From: Variovorax sp. RA8 | Lineage (GTDB): Bacteria; Pseudomonadota; Gammaproteobacteria; Burkholderiales; Burkholderiaceae_C | Length of the DNA stretch: 64,000 bases | Assembly (NCBI RefSeq): GCF_901827175.1 | Contig: NZ_LR594662.1 | Location: 2,480,001-2,544,000, forward strand | Direction: 5' to 3' | Part shown: positions 49,176 through 57,512 of the stretch, piece after piece | Layout: each line of letters begins with the position of its first letter | Numbering within the stretch: position 1 is the stretch's first letter | The notes under the pieces: model-generated | Told to the model about the DNA's origin: nothing | Database searches by the model: none | What the model saw: only the letters and a program-made list of their open reading frames with translations | Position numbers and translations under genes: made by a program

Positions 49176-50597
49176 TCAAGTCGAGGGAATGCCAAGCGCA
49201 TCGGCATGCGCCGTCAGGATGGCGGCGCGTTGCGGGCGCCCGTTGGGCGTCGCCATGCCGGAAGCGGCATCGAAAGGGGCGCGCCCGCGCGTCCAGCGGT
49301 GCACGCGCGCATAGTCGGGAAGACGTGCATTCGCGGCATCCACGGCCGCCTGCAGATCGGCGTCGGTGGTTTCGGCCCGCAAGGGCCACAAGACGGAACT
49401 GAGCGTGGCTTGCCCGTCTCCGAGGACGACGGCTTGGCCGATGGCGGCCTCGTCGCGCAGTTGGGTCTCGATCCACTCGGGCGAAACATTGCGTCCGAAG
49501 GAGGTGATGAGGACCAGCTTCTTTCGCCCGCGCACGGACACGAACCCATCCTCGTCGATGCTGCCGAGGTCGCCCGTGGGCCACCAGGCCGGCGTAGGGG
49601 TCGGGTCGCCGAGATAGCCCGAGAACAGGCTGCCCGCGATTTCGATCTCCCCGTCCGCCGCGATGCGCAGCCGCGCGTGCGGCAGCGCGCGCCCGGCGCT
49701 TCCGTCGCGCTCGGCGCCCGGCAGGTTGAGCGTCTGTACCGACGCGCCTTCGGACAATCCGTAGCCTTCGTAAGCCGGAAGGCCAACCGAACGCGCTGCG
49801 GCCAGCAGGCGCGATCCGACCGCGGCGCCGCCGACGGCCACCATGCGCAGCGAGGCCGGGGCGCGCTCACGGGCCTCGAGCAGATGATGGACCCAGGCCC
49901 GCAGCATCTGCGGCAGCAGGATGATGCTGTTGGGCTGGTGTCGCTGCACCATCGAATGGAAACGCGTGGCGTCGAAACTGGATGAGCCCTCGAGGCCGAG
50001 TTCCTTGAGTGGCAGGACGATGCAGGTTGCCCCGCGCGCAAGCGGCGCCATCAGCCCCGCGATGTTCTCGAGCAGCACGGCGAATGGCAGTGCGCACAGA
50101 TGGCGCCGGATGTCCAGCGGGTCGAGCGCCTGCACCAGCCCGTTGGCAACGCGCTGCATGCTGTCTGCGCTGAGACAGACCCCCTTCGGTACGCCGGTGG
50201 TGCCCGAGGTGAAGGTGATCTTGGCCGTCCCCGGCGGCATCGGCGGCGCCCGGAAAGGCAGCCTGACCATGACGAGCGGTTCGTCGGCGATGTCGATGGC
50301 GCTCGAAGGTGCCGAGGGCCAGCGAGCTGCCAACGCGCCCAAGGTCAGCAGCGTATCGATGCCCGCGGTGCCGAGCACGTGGGAGAGCTGCTCGGCACTG
50401 AAGAAGAGCGGCAGCGGCACGTGTACCACCTGCGCCTGTGCACAAGCAAGGTCGGCCACCACCCAGGCGGGGGTGTTGTCCATCAGCGTGGCCAGCACCC
50501 GCGTGCCCTGCGCCGTGAGCTTGTGTGCAAGGGAGCGCGCCGCTGTGTCGAGGTCTGCGGCGCTCCAGGTGCGCCGCCCATTGTCCAGCGCTGTCAT
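49176..50597 (-). CDS. AMP-forming acyl ligase
   Basis: 473 aa, somewhat short for the family. ATP motif FTSGTTGVPKG, EGYGLSEGASVQTL, the hinge region GDLGSIDEDGFVSVRGRKKLVL, and NVSPEWIE. The usual C-terminal lysine segment is not clear (NGRPQRAA in its place), so adenylation may occur but the second half-reaction may differ. ATG 50597 overlaps the hemolysin-type stop (ATGA). It activates an acid, probably fatty, for use by the neighbouring acyltransferase-like protein. Confidence 0.85.
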   Translation of the reverse strand: MTALDNGRRTWSAADLDTAARSLAHKLTAQGTRVLATLMDNTPAWVVADLACAQAQVVHVPLPLFFSAEQLSHVLGTAGIDTLLTLGALAARWPSAPSSAIDIADEPLVMVRLPFRAPPMPPGTAKITFTSGTTGVPKGVCLSADSMQRVANGLVQALDPLDIRRHLCALPFAVLLENIAGLMAPLARGATCIVLPLKELGLEGSSSFDATRFHSMVQRHQPNSIILLPQMLRAWVHHLLEARERAPASLRMVAVGGAAVGSRLLAAARSVGLPAYEGYGLSEGASVQTLNLPGAERDGSAGRALPHARLRIAADGEIEIAGSLFSGYLGDPTPTPAWWPTGDLGSIDEDGFVSVRGRKKLVLITSFGRNVSPEWIETQLRDEAAIGQAVVLGDGQATLSSVLWPLRAETTDADLQAAVDAANARLPDYARVHRWTRGRAPFDAASGMATPNGRPQRAAILTAHADALGIPST

Positions 50598-51229
50598 GCG
50601 GTGCGCTTGCCCAGTCGGCGCAGTGCATCCGGAAGATGTCCTGCGAGCACCAGCGGCCCATGCTCGTAATAGCTGCCCCAGTCCTTGGCATCCGGACCGA
50701 GCGCCGCCGAGTCGGCTTGGCCGAGTTCCAATGGCGCAACGCCGATCCGGACGAACAGTTGCCGCAGCTCCTGCGTCAGCGTGCCAACCACCCACTGGAA
50801 GCCTTGCGAGGCCAGGTACGGCCCCAGCAGATAGATCAGGCGGCGGCCTTCGCCAGCACGTCCGGCGGCCAGATGGCCGACTTCGACGATGTCCGAACGC
50901 GCGGCCCGCGGATTGTCATGCCGTGCGAGAACGCGTTCCACCGGCGCATCGAGATAGCGCTCCAGGAACAAGGGGCCCTGCGCGGCGTGGCGGTAGCCGG
51001 CCGCGGCGACGAGCGTGCCGGCACGGTCGTGCAGACTCACCAGCACGGGTGCGAAGTGCGTGACGTGGGCGCCGAAGCGTCTCGCGTAGACCTGCGTGAT
51101 GAATTCCTCGACTTGCGTCCGACGAGGATCCCCGTAGGGATGAATCTCAAAGGGTGTTCGCGCGGGCGCCAGATGGGCGCGCGCCGACGACACACCGCCG
51201 TCCTTGTGGACGGACGAGGCCATGAACAT
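50594..51229 (-). CDS. Thermostable hemolysin family protein
   Basis: 211 aa. The central region (about 28-190) matches the thermostable hemolysin family: EEFITQVYARRFGAHVTHF, VEVGHLAAG, WVVGTLTQELRQLF and DWGSYYEHGPLVLAG. The fold is thought to relate to GNAT/autoinducer-synthase acyltransferases (recollection). GGAG lies five bases before ATG 51229. It opens a five-gene operon with an AMP ligase, diiron-like enzyme, SDR and TPR protein, which fits a small-molecule biosynthetic role better than haemolysis (inference). Confidence 0.82.
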   Translation of the reverse strand: MFMASSVHKDGGVSSARAHLAPARTPFEIHPYGDPRRTQVEEFITQVYARRFGAHVTHFAPVLVSLHDRAGTLVAAAGYRHAAQGPLFLERYLDAPVERVLARHDNPRAARSDIVEVGHLAAGRAGEGRRLIYLLGPYLASQGFQWVVGTLTQELRQLFVRIGVAPLELGQADSAALGPDAKDWGSYYEHGPLVLAGHLPDALRRLGKRTA

Positions 51230-51335
51230 ATTCGCTCCAGATGCAGGCCCACTGAAGTGGGCTCAAGCATCCATGTTCACGGCGTTCGATGAACGGCTCC
51301 TTAAGCTGCGCTCTTTGCTGGCTGGACCGCCGTCG

Positions 51336-51701
51336 TCATCGTGCGGGCCCTCTCGGTGCCTCGCGATCCCGCATCATCTCCGTTGCCATGTCCCTCATCT
51401 CCATGCAGCGCTTCGCTCTGTCGGCCGGGCCGCCTCCCTGGGGGCCCATCCCGGGGCCGCCCATTTCGCACATCATCGACATGCCGCCGTGCATGGCCTG
51501 CATGTGCTCGGCCATCAAGGCCTGCCGTTCTTCGGGTGTCTTCGCGGCCATCATCTTCTGGTGCGCGTCGCGCATCCTTGTCATCTGGTGGTCGTAACGA
51601 TGGGCCGGATCCTGCCACGCGCCGGAGTGATGCATGGCAGGCCCGGATGCGCAGCCGCCGAGCGCGATCGCCGCAGCGACAAGAAGGGTGGTTTTCATCA
51701 T
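51336..51701 (-). CDS. Met/His-rich lipoprotein
   Basis: 121 aa. Lipobox LGGCAS after a short signal peptide (MMKTTLLVAAAIA). The mature part is rich in Met and His (HQKMMAAKTPEERQALMAEHMQAMHGGMSMM), a composition seen in periplasmic copper-binding or chaperone-like proteins, and ends MRDREAPRG. A metal-handling role is possible but unproven. Driven by the perfect box at 51746; followed after 106 bases by the hemolysin-type operon, which has its own start. Confidence 0.8.
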   Translation of the reverse strand: MMKTTLLVAAAIALGGCASGPAMHHSGAWQDPAHRYDHQMTRMRDAHQKMMAAKTPEERQALMAEHMQAMHGGMSMMCEMGGPGMGPQGGGPADRAKRCMEMRDMATEMMRDREAPRGPAR

Positions 51702-51745
51702 CGAGCTCCTTTGCGTCAGTATGAGATCCTCGAGCGGGGTGGACG

Positions 51746-51759
51746 TTGATGAAGATCAA
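51746..51759 (-). promoter_or_regulatory. FNR consensus operator of the lipoprotein gene
   Basis: TTGAT-GAAG-ATCAA, perfect FNR dyad. The leftward hexamer CATACT (51718-51723) is at class II spacing; 44 bases to ATG 51701, short leader containing GGAG. Confidence 0.78.
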
Positions 51760-51804
51760 GCCCCGACTGACTGCGTCGGTCGTCCCGCCGGAGCCGGCGC
51801 GCCG

Positions 51805-52584
51805 TCACACGCCCGGATTGGGCCGCCATGCCATGTCGATGCGGCCGTCGACGATGCCGATGCGGCGATCCGCGACCGAGGCGAAGTCCGTGTCGTGCGT
51901 AACCGCCACCACGCTCTTGTGAAGCTCGCGGGTCAGGCTCCGAAGAATGTCGCGTACGTTGGTGCTGGCGACCGAGTCGAGGTTGCCTGTCGGCTCGTCG
52001 GCGAGGATCACGAGCGGATCGTTCGCCAGCGCCCTGGCAATGGCGACGCGCTGGCGCTGGCCACCGGACAGCTGGCTGGGCTTCTTGCGGTGGTGGCCCT
52101 CCAGCCCGAACTGGTCCAGGAGCTCGGAGGCGCGAGCCACGGCCTCCCGGTCCGAGAGGCGTCCGAGCTTGCGGATCGGCAGCGACACGTTGTCGAGTGC
52201 ACTGAACTCCGGCAGCAGGAAGTGAAACTGGAAGACGTACCCCAGCCGCGCGAGCCGAAAATCGGCGAGCCGATCCTCGTCGAAGGCGCTCGTGTCCTGC
52301 CCGTCGATCCAGATGCGTCCTTGCGTGGGCACGTCGAGCAGGCCGAGCAGGTAGAGCAGCGAGGACTTGCCGGAGCCCGAGGGCCCCATCACGCAGACGA
52401 ACTCGCCGCGGTCGATCTCGAGGCTCACGTCTTCGACCAGGGTGACCGGAACCTCGCCCTCGAGCGTGCGGGTCACGTGTTCGACGCGAATCACCGGCCC
52501 GGCGCCCGGCTCGGCGCTGCTCACTGGAGCACCTTCGCCTTCGGCTGCGGTGCTATCCGCCTTCGGAGCGGCCGTGCGTCTCAT
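51805..52584 (-). CDS. ABC transporter ATP-binding protein (LolD/MacB type)
   Basis: 259 aa. Walker [36 protein letters not shown] and VTHDTDF, preceded by a 30-residue Pro/Ala-rich N-terminus. ATG 52584 overlaps the permease stop by four bases; the longer open frame upstream lies inside the permease. Second exporter of this type in the window, with permease 52581 and adaptor 53830; compare 1818-5111. Confidence 0.93.
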   Translation of the reverse strand: MRRTAAPKADSTAAEGEGAPVSSAEPGAGPVIRVEHVTRTLEGEVPVTLVEDVSLEIDRGEFVCVMGPSGSGKSSLLYLLGLLDVPTQGRIWIDGQDTSAFDEDRLADFRLARLGYVFQFHFLLPEFSALDNVSLPIRKLGRLSDREAVARASELLDQFGLEGHHRKKPSQLSGGQRQRVAIARALANDPLVILADEPTGNLDSVASTNVRDILRSLTRELHKSVVAVTHDTDFASVADRRIGIVDGRIDMAWRPNPGV

Positions 52585-53825
52585 GCCGCGCCCCGCAGGA
52601 TGTCGACCGGTCGCACACTGCCTGCGCGCCGCGCGGGCAGGTATGAGGCCGCCAGGCAGGAGAGCATCGCGAAGCCGGCGGCCATTGCATGCTGTTGGGC
52701 ACCCCAGGACATCGGCAGGCGGACAAGCTCCGTGACGCCGGGCGGGCGAATTTCGACCTGCGAGAGCATGTGCATCAGCGCCAGGCCGAGCAGCTCGCCC
52801 ACGGCGCTGCCGATGAGGCCGACGATGAGGCCTTCCAGAAGAAAGATCCGTCGCAGGTCGCGCGGATGGAAGCCCATCGACTTCATGATCGCGATGTCCC
52901 GCGTCTTCTCCATCACGATGGTCGAGATGGTGTTGTAGATGCCGAACGCGGCCACCACGAGGATCGCCGCCACGACGCTGTACATGATGATGTTGCGCAC
53001 CAGCAGCAGGCTCAGCAGGTCCTCGGAAGCTTCGATCCACGACACCGCCTTGTAGCCCGTGGCCGCCTCGATGTCCCGCGCCGTGCGCTGCGCCTCGTAC
53101 GGATCGGCGAGCTGGATGATCACTCGGTTGACCCGGTTCTCCCGGCCCAGCAGCGCTTGCGCCCGCTTCAGCAGCACGAAGGCCTGGGCTTCGTCGTAGC
53201 TGGCGTTCCCGGTGCGGAAGATGCCAACCACGCGCAAGGACCGGCTGGTGCCGTCGGCGGCCAGCACGAGCAGCGTGCTTCCCAGGCGCAGGCTGAACTT
53301 GTCGGCAAGTCCGCGGCCGACCAGGATGCCGTTGGGGTCGGCTGCGAGCGCGTCGAGCGAGCCTGCCTGCAGCTTCTCTTCGATGGTCGTCACGTGTTTC
53401 ATCTTTTCGGGCACGACGCCCGACAGGGTGACCCCCTGCTGACGCCCTGCGAAGGTGAGCACGGCAGCGTCGGCGAGCACCGGTGCAGCGCGCACGCCCG
53501 GCAGCGTCTCGATGAAGGCAAGCCGTTGCGACCAGCCGCGTATGCCCCTTGTCTCGCGCAGCGGGCGCACATTGCTGAGGTGGACTGCGCCCTCGGGCCA
53601 GCGCTGCGCGGCCGGCTGTGCGCGGCCTTGCCGAACGTCGTCGTAGACCGTGATGTGGGGACTGCTGTCCACGAGGCGCTTGACGAAGTCCTCTTGCGAC
53701 CCGCGCATCAGGCCCGAGACCGCCAGGAAGAAGGCGACGCCAAGCACCACGCCCGTGAGCGACACGAGCGTTTGCCGCTTGCGGGTCGTCAGGTGTGCCA
53801 GCGCGATGTCGAGTGCGATCGCCAT
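52581..53825 (-). CDS. ABC transporter permease (FtsX/MacB family)
   Basis: 414 aa from MAIALDIALAHLTTRKRQT. The first membrane segment is near 17-40, then a periplasmic domain to about 270, and three C-terminal segments with the coupling sequence MEKTRDIAIMKSMGFHP. It ends [15 protein letters not shown]. The start lies four bases after the adaptor stop. Partners: 51805 and 53830. Substrate unknown. Confidence 0.92.
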   Translation of the reverse strand: MAIALDIALAHLTTRKRQTLVSLTGVVLGVAFFLAVSGLMRGSQEDFVKRLVDSSPHITVYDDVRQGRAQPAAQRWPEGAVHLSNVRPLRETRGIRGWSQRLAFIETLPGVRAAPVLADAAVLTFAGRQQGVTLSGVVPEKMKHVTTIEEKLQAGSLDALAADPNGILVGRGLADKFSLRLGSTLLVLAADGTSRSLRVVGIFRTGNASYDEAQAFVLLKRAQALLGRENRVNRVIIQLADPYEAQRTARDIEAATGYKAVSWIEASEDLLSLLLVRNIIMYSVVAAILVVAAFGIYNTISTIVMEKTRDIAIMKSMGFHPRDLRRIFLLEGLIVGLIGSAVGELLGLALMHMLSQVEIRPPGVTELVRLPMSWGAQQHAMAAGFAMLSCLAASYLPARRAGSVRPVDILRGAA

Positions 53826-53829
53826 GTCG

Positions 53830-54885
53830 TCACTCGCTGGCCAGCGCAGCGGCGGCAGGAGAATCCGGTGGGGCAAGTACGCCGTGCGCGCGCTGCCCGT
53901 CGCGCAGGGCGTCGGATGGAGAGAGCACCACCACGTCGCCATCGGCGAGCCCCGACGCGATCTCGGTGCGCTCGGCCCCGACGATGCCCTTGACCACGGA
54001 GCGCCGGTTCAGCCGCCCGCTGGCCAGCAGCCACACGCGATCACGCTGGAGTGCGCGGTTGGGCAACAGCAGTGCACCCTCGCGCCGCGAGACGATCACG
54101 TTGGTGTCCATGGTCATGCCGCTTCGCATCGGCCCCGCATCGATGGGCGGGGCGTCGATCAGGCGCACCCGTACCCGGTAGCTGCGCGAAACGGGATCGC
54201 CCTTGGGAGTGATTTCGGCCACCCGCCCCTCGTAGAGCCGCTGGGGCAGGGCGTCGCTGCGCATCATGACGGTCTGACCGACCATGACTCGGGCGATGTC
54301 CTCTTCGTCGACCTCGGCCGTCACCCTCAGCGGGGCGCAGCATGCCAGCGCGAACACGGTCTGGCCTGCAGGCACGAACTGGCCCGCCTCGCCGTCGCGG
54401 CGCAGGACGATGCCGTCGGCAGGCGCTACGAGCTGGGTGTAGTCTCGCTGCGCCTGTGCCCGGCGCACTGCAGCCTCGGCCGCCTGCCACTCCATGCGTG
54501 TGCGATCGAGCTCGGCCGGTGCGACGAAGTGTTGCTCCACCAGGGAGCGGGTGCGCTCGAACTGGACCCGCGCCAGCTGTTCCCGCGCGCGCATCTCCTG
54601 GACGGTCTGGTCGAGGTCGCTCGACTCGATGCGCGCCAGCACCTGGCCCCGCTTGACCTGCCGGCCTTCTTCCGCATCGACCGACAGCAGCCGGCCGCCG
54701 GCCCGCGGCGCCACGGGCACCATGACAGTCGGCTCGACCGTGCCGGTGGCGTATACCGCCTCGATGGCCGGACCCCGCGTCGGCAGCGTGGTCTGCACGC
54801 GCACCGGCCATTGCCACCAGACAACGGCGATGGCCGGCACCGCCAGCAGGCCGAGGCCGAGGAGGATGAGCATCCTTGGTTTCAA
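53830..54885 (-). CDS. Periplasmic adaptor, HlyD/MacA family
   Basis: About 351 aa. One membrane anchor (MLILLGLGLLAVPAIAVVWW) at the N-terminus, lipoyl half (PVAPRAGGRLLSVDAEEG), helical hairpin (about 90-160), second lipoyl half (APADGIVLRRDGEAGQFV), beta-barrel and end domain with LADGDVVVLS. In-frame starts are TTG 54885 (with GGAAAGA six bases upstream and a good charged n-region), ATG 54873 and GTG 54933; 54885 is preferred. First gene of the exporter operon, 56 bases from its box. Confidence 0.88.
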   Translation of the reverse strand: MKPRMLILLGLGLLAVPAIAVVWWQWPVRVQTTLPTRGPAIEAVYATGTVEPTVMVPVAPRAGGRLLSVDAEEGRQVKRGQVLARIESSDLDQTVQEMRAREQLARVQFERTRSLVEQHFVAPAELDRTRMEWQAAEAAVRRAQAQRDYTQLVAPADGIVLRRDGEAGQFVPAGQTVFALACCAPLRVTAEVDEEDIARVMVGQTVMMRSDALPQRLYEGRVAEITPKGDPVSRSYRVRVRLIDAPPIDAGPMRSGMTMDTNVIVSRREGALLLPNRALQRDRVWLLASGRLNRRSVVKGIVGAERTEIASGLADGDVVVLSPSDALRDGQRAHGVLAPPDSPAAAALASE

Positions 54886-54941
54886 GCGCGTTCTTTCCGC
54901 ATGAGTGAAGCCTGTTATCGGCGAAGCGGGCACCTCGCCGG

Positions 54942-54955
54942 TTGATCCAGGTCAA
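54942..54955 (-). promoter_or_regulatory. FNR/FixK-type operator of second exporter operon
   Basis: TTGAT-CCAG-GTCAA, 56 bases from the TTG start and 68 from ATG 54873. The leftward hexamer at class II spacing is GATAAC (54914-54919), a weaker -10. Confidence 0.62.
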
Positions 54956-54975
54956 GTCCTTCTTCCGGGCGAGCC

Positions 54976-57147
54976 TCAATAGCTCAAGCGCGCGTACCAG
55001 GTGCGCTGCGCGGCCTCGCGCGCCTGGTCCAGCGTATGGATCCCCTGGATCGCGAGCAGCGGGATCAGCCGCAGGAACACCTCCGCCGTCAGCAGCGCAT
55101 CGCCCAGGGCGGTGTGGCGGCCAAGCACCGGGATGCCGAGGCGCTCGGCGATCGCCTCCAGCTCGTGCGACGCCTGCTGTGGACTGGCCACTGCCGACAG
55201 CAGCAGCGTGTCCAGCACCGGCTGGTCGAAGCGCAGCCCGGTGGCAGCTTCCTTCAACTGCAGGAAGCGCATGTCGAAGGCGGCGTTGTGGGCCACCAGC
55301 ACCGTGTCGCTCGCGAAGGCATGGAAGGCCGGCAACACCTCGCCGATGCTCGGCTGGCCCGCCACCAGCTCGGGCGTGATGCCATGGATCGGAATGCCTG
55401 CCGCGGGGATGCCGCGGCCCGGATCGACCAGCTGCTCGAAGCACTCCTGGCGCAGCACCTTGCCGTTGACGATGCGCGCAGCGCCGATCTGCAGGATCTC
55501 GTCGCCTTGCGAAGGGTCGAGCCCGGTGGTCTCGGTGTCGAACACGGTGTAGGCCAGGTCGACCAGCCGCCGGCCGCCGAGCTCGTGGGTTTGCGCACCG
55601 CTGCCGAACAGGTCGAAATCGTAGTACTCGGGCCGGCTGCCGCTGCGCAGCACCGACGCGGCCTCCAGTTGCTCCTGGGGCTGGGTCAGAGGCAACAGGA
55701 AGCGGAAGAACGCCTCCTGCCGCGCGCGCTCGCGCTGGAACCAGAATGCGCCGCCGTGGCGCTCGACCACGTCGCGCACTGACAGCAGACTGGCTTCGTC
55801 GCCCACCGTCATGGGACTCGACTCCCAGCCGATGGCTGTCTCGGTGCTGATCGGCGCACCCTGCCAGACCAGGTCGAGGTGGGCGCGCTCGCCGTCGCGC
55901 TGTAGGCGCAGCTGAACGCGCCTGACGGCGAACTCCTCGGACAGGCGCGTCGCCAGCGAAGCCAGCGCCTGCAGCAGCGCATAGCTGTCGACCCTCAGCC
56001 ACAGGCCCGCATCGACCTCGGAGGCGCTGGCGCGCATCGGAGTGCGTGCCTCGATGTGCCGCAGGGCGGCATGCAGCAGGTCCGCACCGAGCATCTCCTC
56101 GAGCGGCCAGCGCGTCTTCAAGTCTTTGCCGGCGCTCGCCGCGATCGCCTGGATGCGCCCGGTCATGGTGCGCACCTCCTCGCGCACCACGTTCAGGAAG
56201 CGCTCGCGCGCGGGCGCTTCCAGGTCGGGCAGCTCCAGCATGTCCACCGCCGCCTGCAGGCTGCCCAGCGACGAACGGCTGCCTTCGGTGAGCGCGTGCA
56301 TGAGGCGGTCCCGCTCCGAATCCTGCTCGAACTCGCGCGTGATGTTGTGCAGCATCAGCACGAAGCCGGACAGCTGCGCGGTGTTCCCCGGCGCAGCGGA
56401 CGGATCCCGCACCGGCGCCATCTGCACGCGCAGCAGCTGACCGGCGCGGGAGCTGGTGACGAACTGGGCCGCTGGCTGGGCGGCGCCGCGCTCCAGGCGC
56501 TGCTGGATGCTCTCCAGCGCGTGGGCGACGAGCTGACGATCGAACACGGCATAGATCGAGCGCCCCAGCCCTACGAGCTCTGCGCCGGCGGCCGGAGACA
56601 GCGCGCGGAACTGCAGCCGCGCGCGCGGGTTGTAGAGCAGGATGCGGCCATCGAGATTGCACACGATCACGCTCTGCGTGAGCTCCGACATCAACGCCGC
56701 CAGACGGCTGCGCTCGTGTTCGATACCGCGTGCGCCTTCCTGCACCTTGGCGGCGATGTCGTCGCGAAGCGCATTGCGCTCGCGAGCGAGCCGCTCGGCA
56801 ACGTCGGCCAGGGCCCGGGTGCCGGCAGGGCATGCCGCCGTCGCAAGTACCGGCTGCCCATTCCCGGCATCATCGGCGACCAGCAGCGCCTGGGCGGCCT
56901 CGGCCACGCGGGCCGGCTGCTTCACCCAGAAAGCATGAGCACGATGGCCCAGCGCCCCCAACGCGAGGGCCAGCACCGCCCAGCCCAGCAGCAGCAGCGC
57001 GGCGCGCGGCCCCAGCACCGCGCCCAACGTTTCGCGCTCGGCTGGGCTCAGCGTGGCCGCCAGCATGGCACCGAGCCCCAGGCCGGCGAGCGCCAGCACG
57101 GCACCAGGCCCCAGCACGGCCGCGAGCTGGCGCGCAGCGGGTTTCAC
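54976..57147 (-). CDS. DEDDh exonuclease fused to PAS and degenerate kinase module
   Basis: 723 aa, GTG start overlapping the regulator stop (GTGA). Two membrane segments (about 8-32 and 45-70), a PAS-like domain ([16 protein letters not shown], near 150-260), a helical dimerisation segment ([22 protein letters not shown]) where a kinase would carry its histidine, an ATPase-like region without N and G boxes, then a DnaQ-type 3'-5' exonuclease (about 500-700). The exonuclease has [19 protein letters not shown] and [13 protein letters not shown], so all DEDDh residues appear kept. Last gene of the acetate/sensor operon. The combination suggests membrane-tethered nucleic-acid processing tied to a signal; role unknown. 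Confidence 0.85.
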   Translation of the reverse strand: MKPAARQLAAVLGPGAVLALAGLGLGAMLAATLSPAERETLGAVLGPRAALLLLGWAVLALALGALGHRAHAFWVKQPARVAEAAQALLVADDAGNGQPVLATAACPAGTRALADVAERLARERNALRDDIAAKVQEGARGIEHERSRLAALMSELTQSVIVCNLDGRILLYNPRARLQFRALSPAAGAELVGLGRSIYAVFDRQLVAHALESIQQRLERGAAQPAAQFVTSSRAGQLLRVQMAPVRDPSAAPGNTAQLSGFVLMLHNITREFEQDSERDRLMHALTEGSRSSLGSLQAAVDMLELPDLEAPARERFLNVVREEVRTMTGRIQAIAASAGKDLKTRWPLEEMLGADLLHAALRHIEARTPMRASASEVDAGLWLRVDSYALLQALASLATRLSEEFAVRRVQLRLQRDGERAHLDLVWQGAPISTETAIGWESSPMTVGDEASLLSVRDVVERHGGAFWFQRERARQEAFFRFLLPLTQPQEQLEAASVLRSGSRPEYYDFDLFGSGAQTHELGGRRLVDLAYTVFDTETTGLDPSQGDEILQIGAARIVNGKVLRQECFEQLVDPGRGIPAAGIPIHGITPELVAGQPSIGEVLPAFHAFASDTVLVAHNAAFDMRFLQLKEAATGLRFDQPVLDTLLLSAVASPQQASHELEAIAERLGIPVLGRHTALGDALLTAEVFLRLIPLLAIQGIHTLDQAREAAQRTWYARLSY

Positions 57148-57512
57148 GGGGACAGCATCCGGCGTACGCGCTCGGCCAGCTCGCGCGTCGAGAAGGGCTT
57201 CGTCATGTACGCATCGGCGCCCAGGGCCAGGCCCTTGGCGATGTCGGTCTCCCGGCCCTTGGCGGTGAGCATGAGAATGCGGGTCCCGGCGAATGCCTCG
57301 TCGGCGCGCACCGCCTGGAGCACCTCGATGCCGGACTTGACCGGCATCATCACATCCAGCAGCACGAGGTCGGGCCTCAGCGTGCGGATGGCGTCCAGCG
57401 CCTGCTGCCCATCGCGCGCGATGCTCACGTCATAACCTTCGCGCTTCATCAGGAACTCGAGAGAAATGACGATGTTGGGCTCGTCGTCCGCGATCAGCAC
57501 CTTGGAATTCAT
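57144..57512 (-). CDS. Single-domain response regulator (CrbR-like context)
   Basis: 122 aa. Receiver only: acidic pair DDE (10-12), phosphoacceptor D53 (LLDVMMP), T near 83 (MLTAKG) and K near 105 (TKPF). No DNA-binding domain, so it must act through a partner protein. It overlaps the kinase by four bases upstream and the exonuclease start downstream. In other betaproteobacteria CrbR has an output domain; here none is present. Confidence 0.92.
   Translation of the reverse strand: MNSKVLIADDEPNIVISLEFLMKREGYDVSIARDGQQALDAIRTLRPDLVLLDVMMPVKSGIEVLQAVRADEAFAGTRILMLTAKGRETDIAKGLALGADAYMTKPFSTRELAERVRRMLSP

Noticed and set aside
51230..51335. Search for an FNR/FixK box before the hemolysin-type operon
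   Set aside because: No dyad with a four-base spacer was found there, so the operon is not assigned to the regulon.
54041..56833. 930-codon frame overlapping the exonuclease fusion and adaptor
   Set aside because: Arg/Ala-rich frame crossing two well-supported genes; no recognisable domain.
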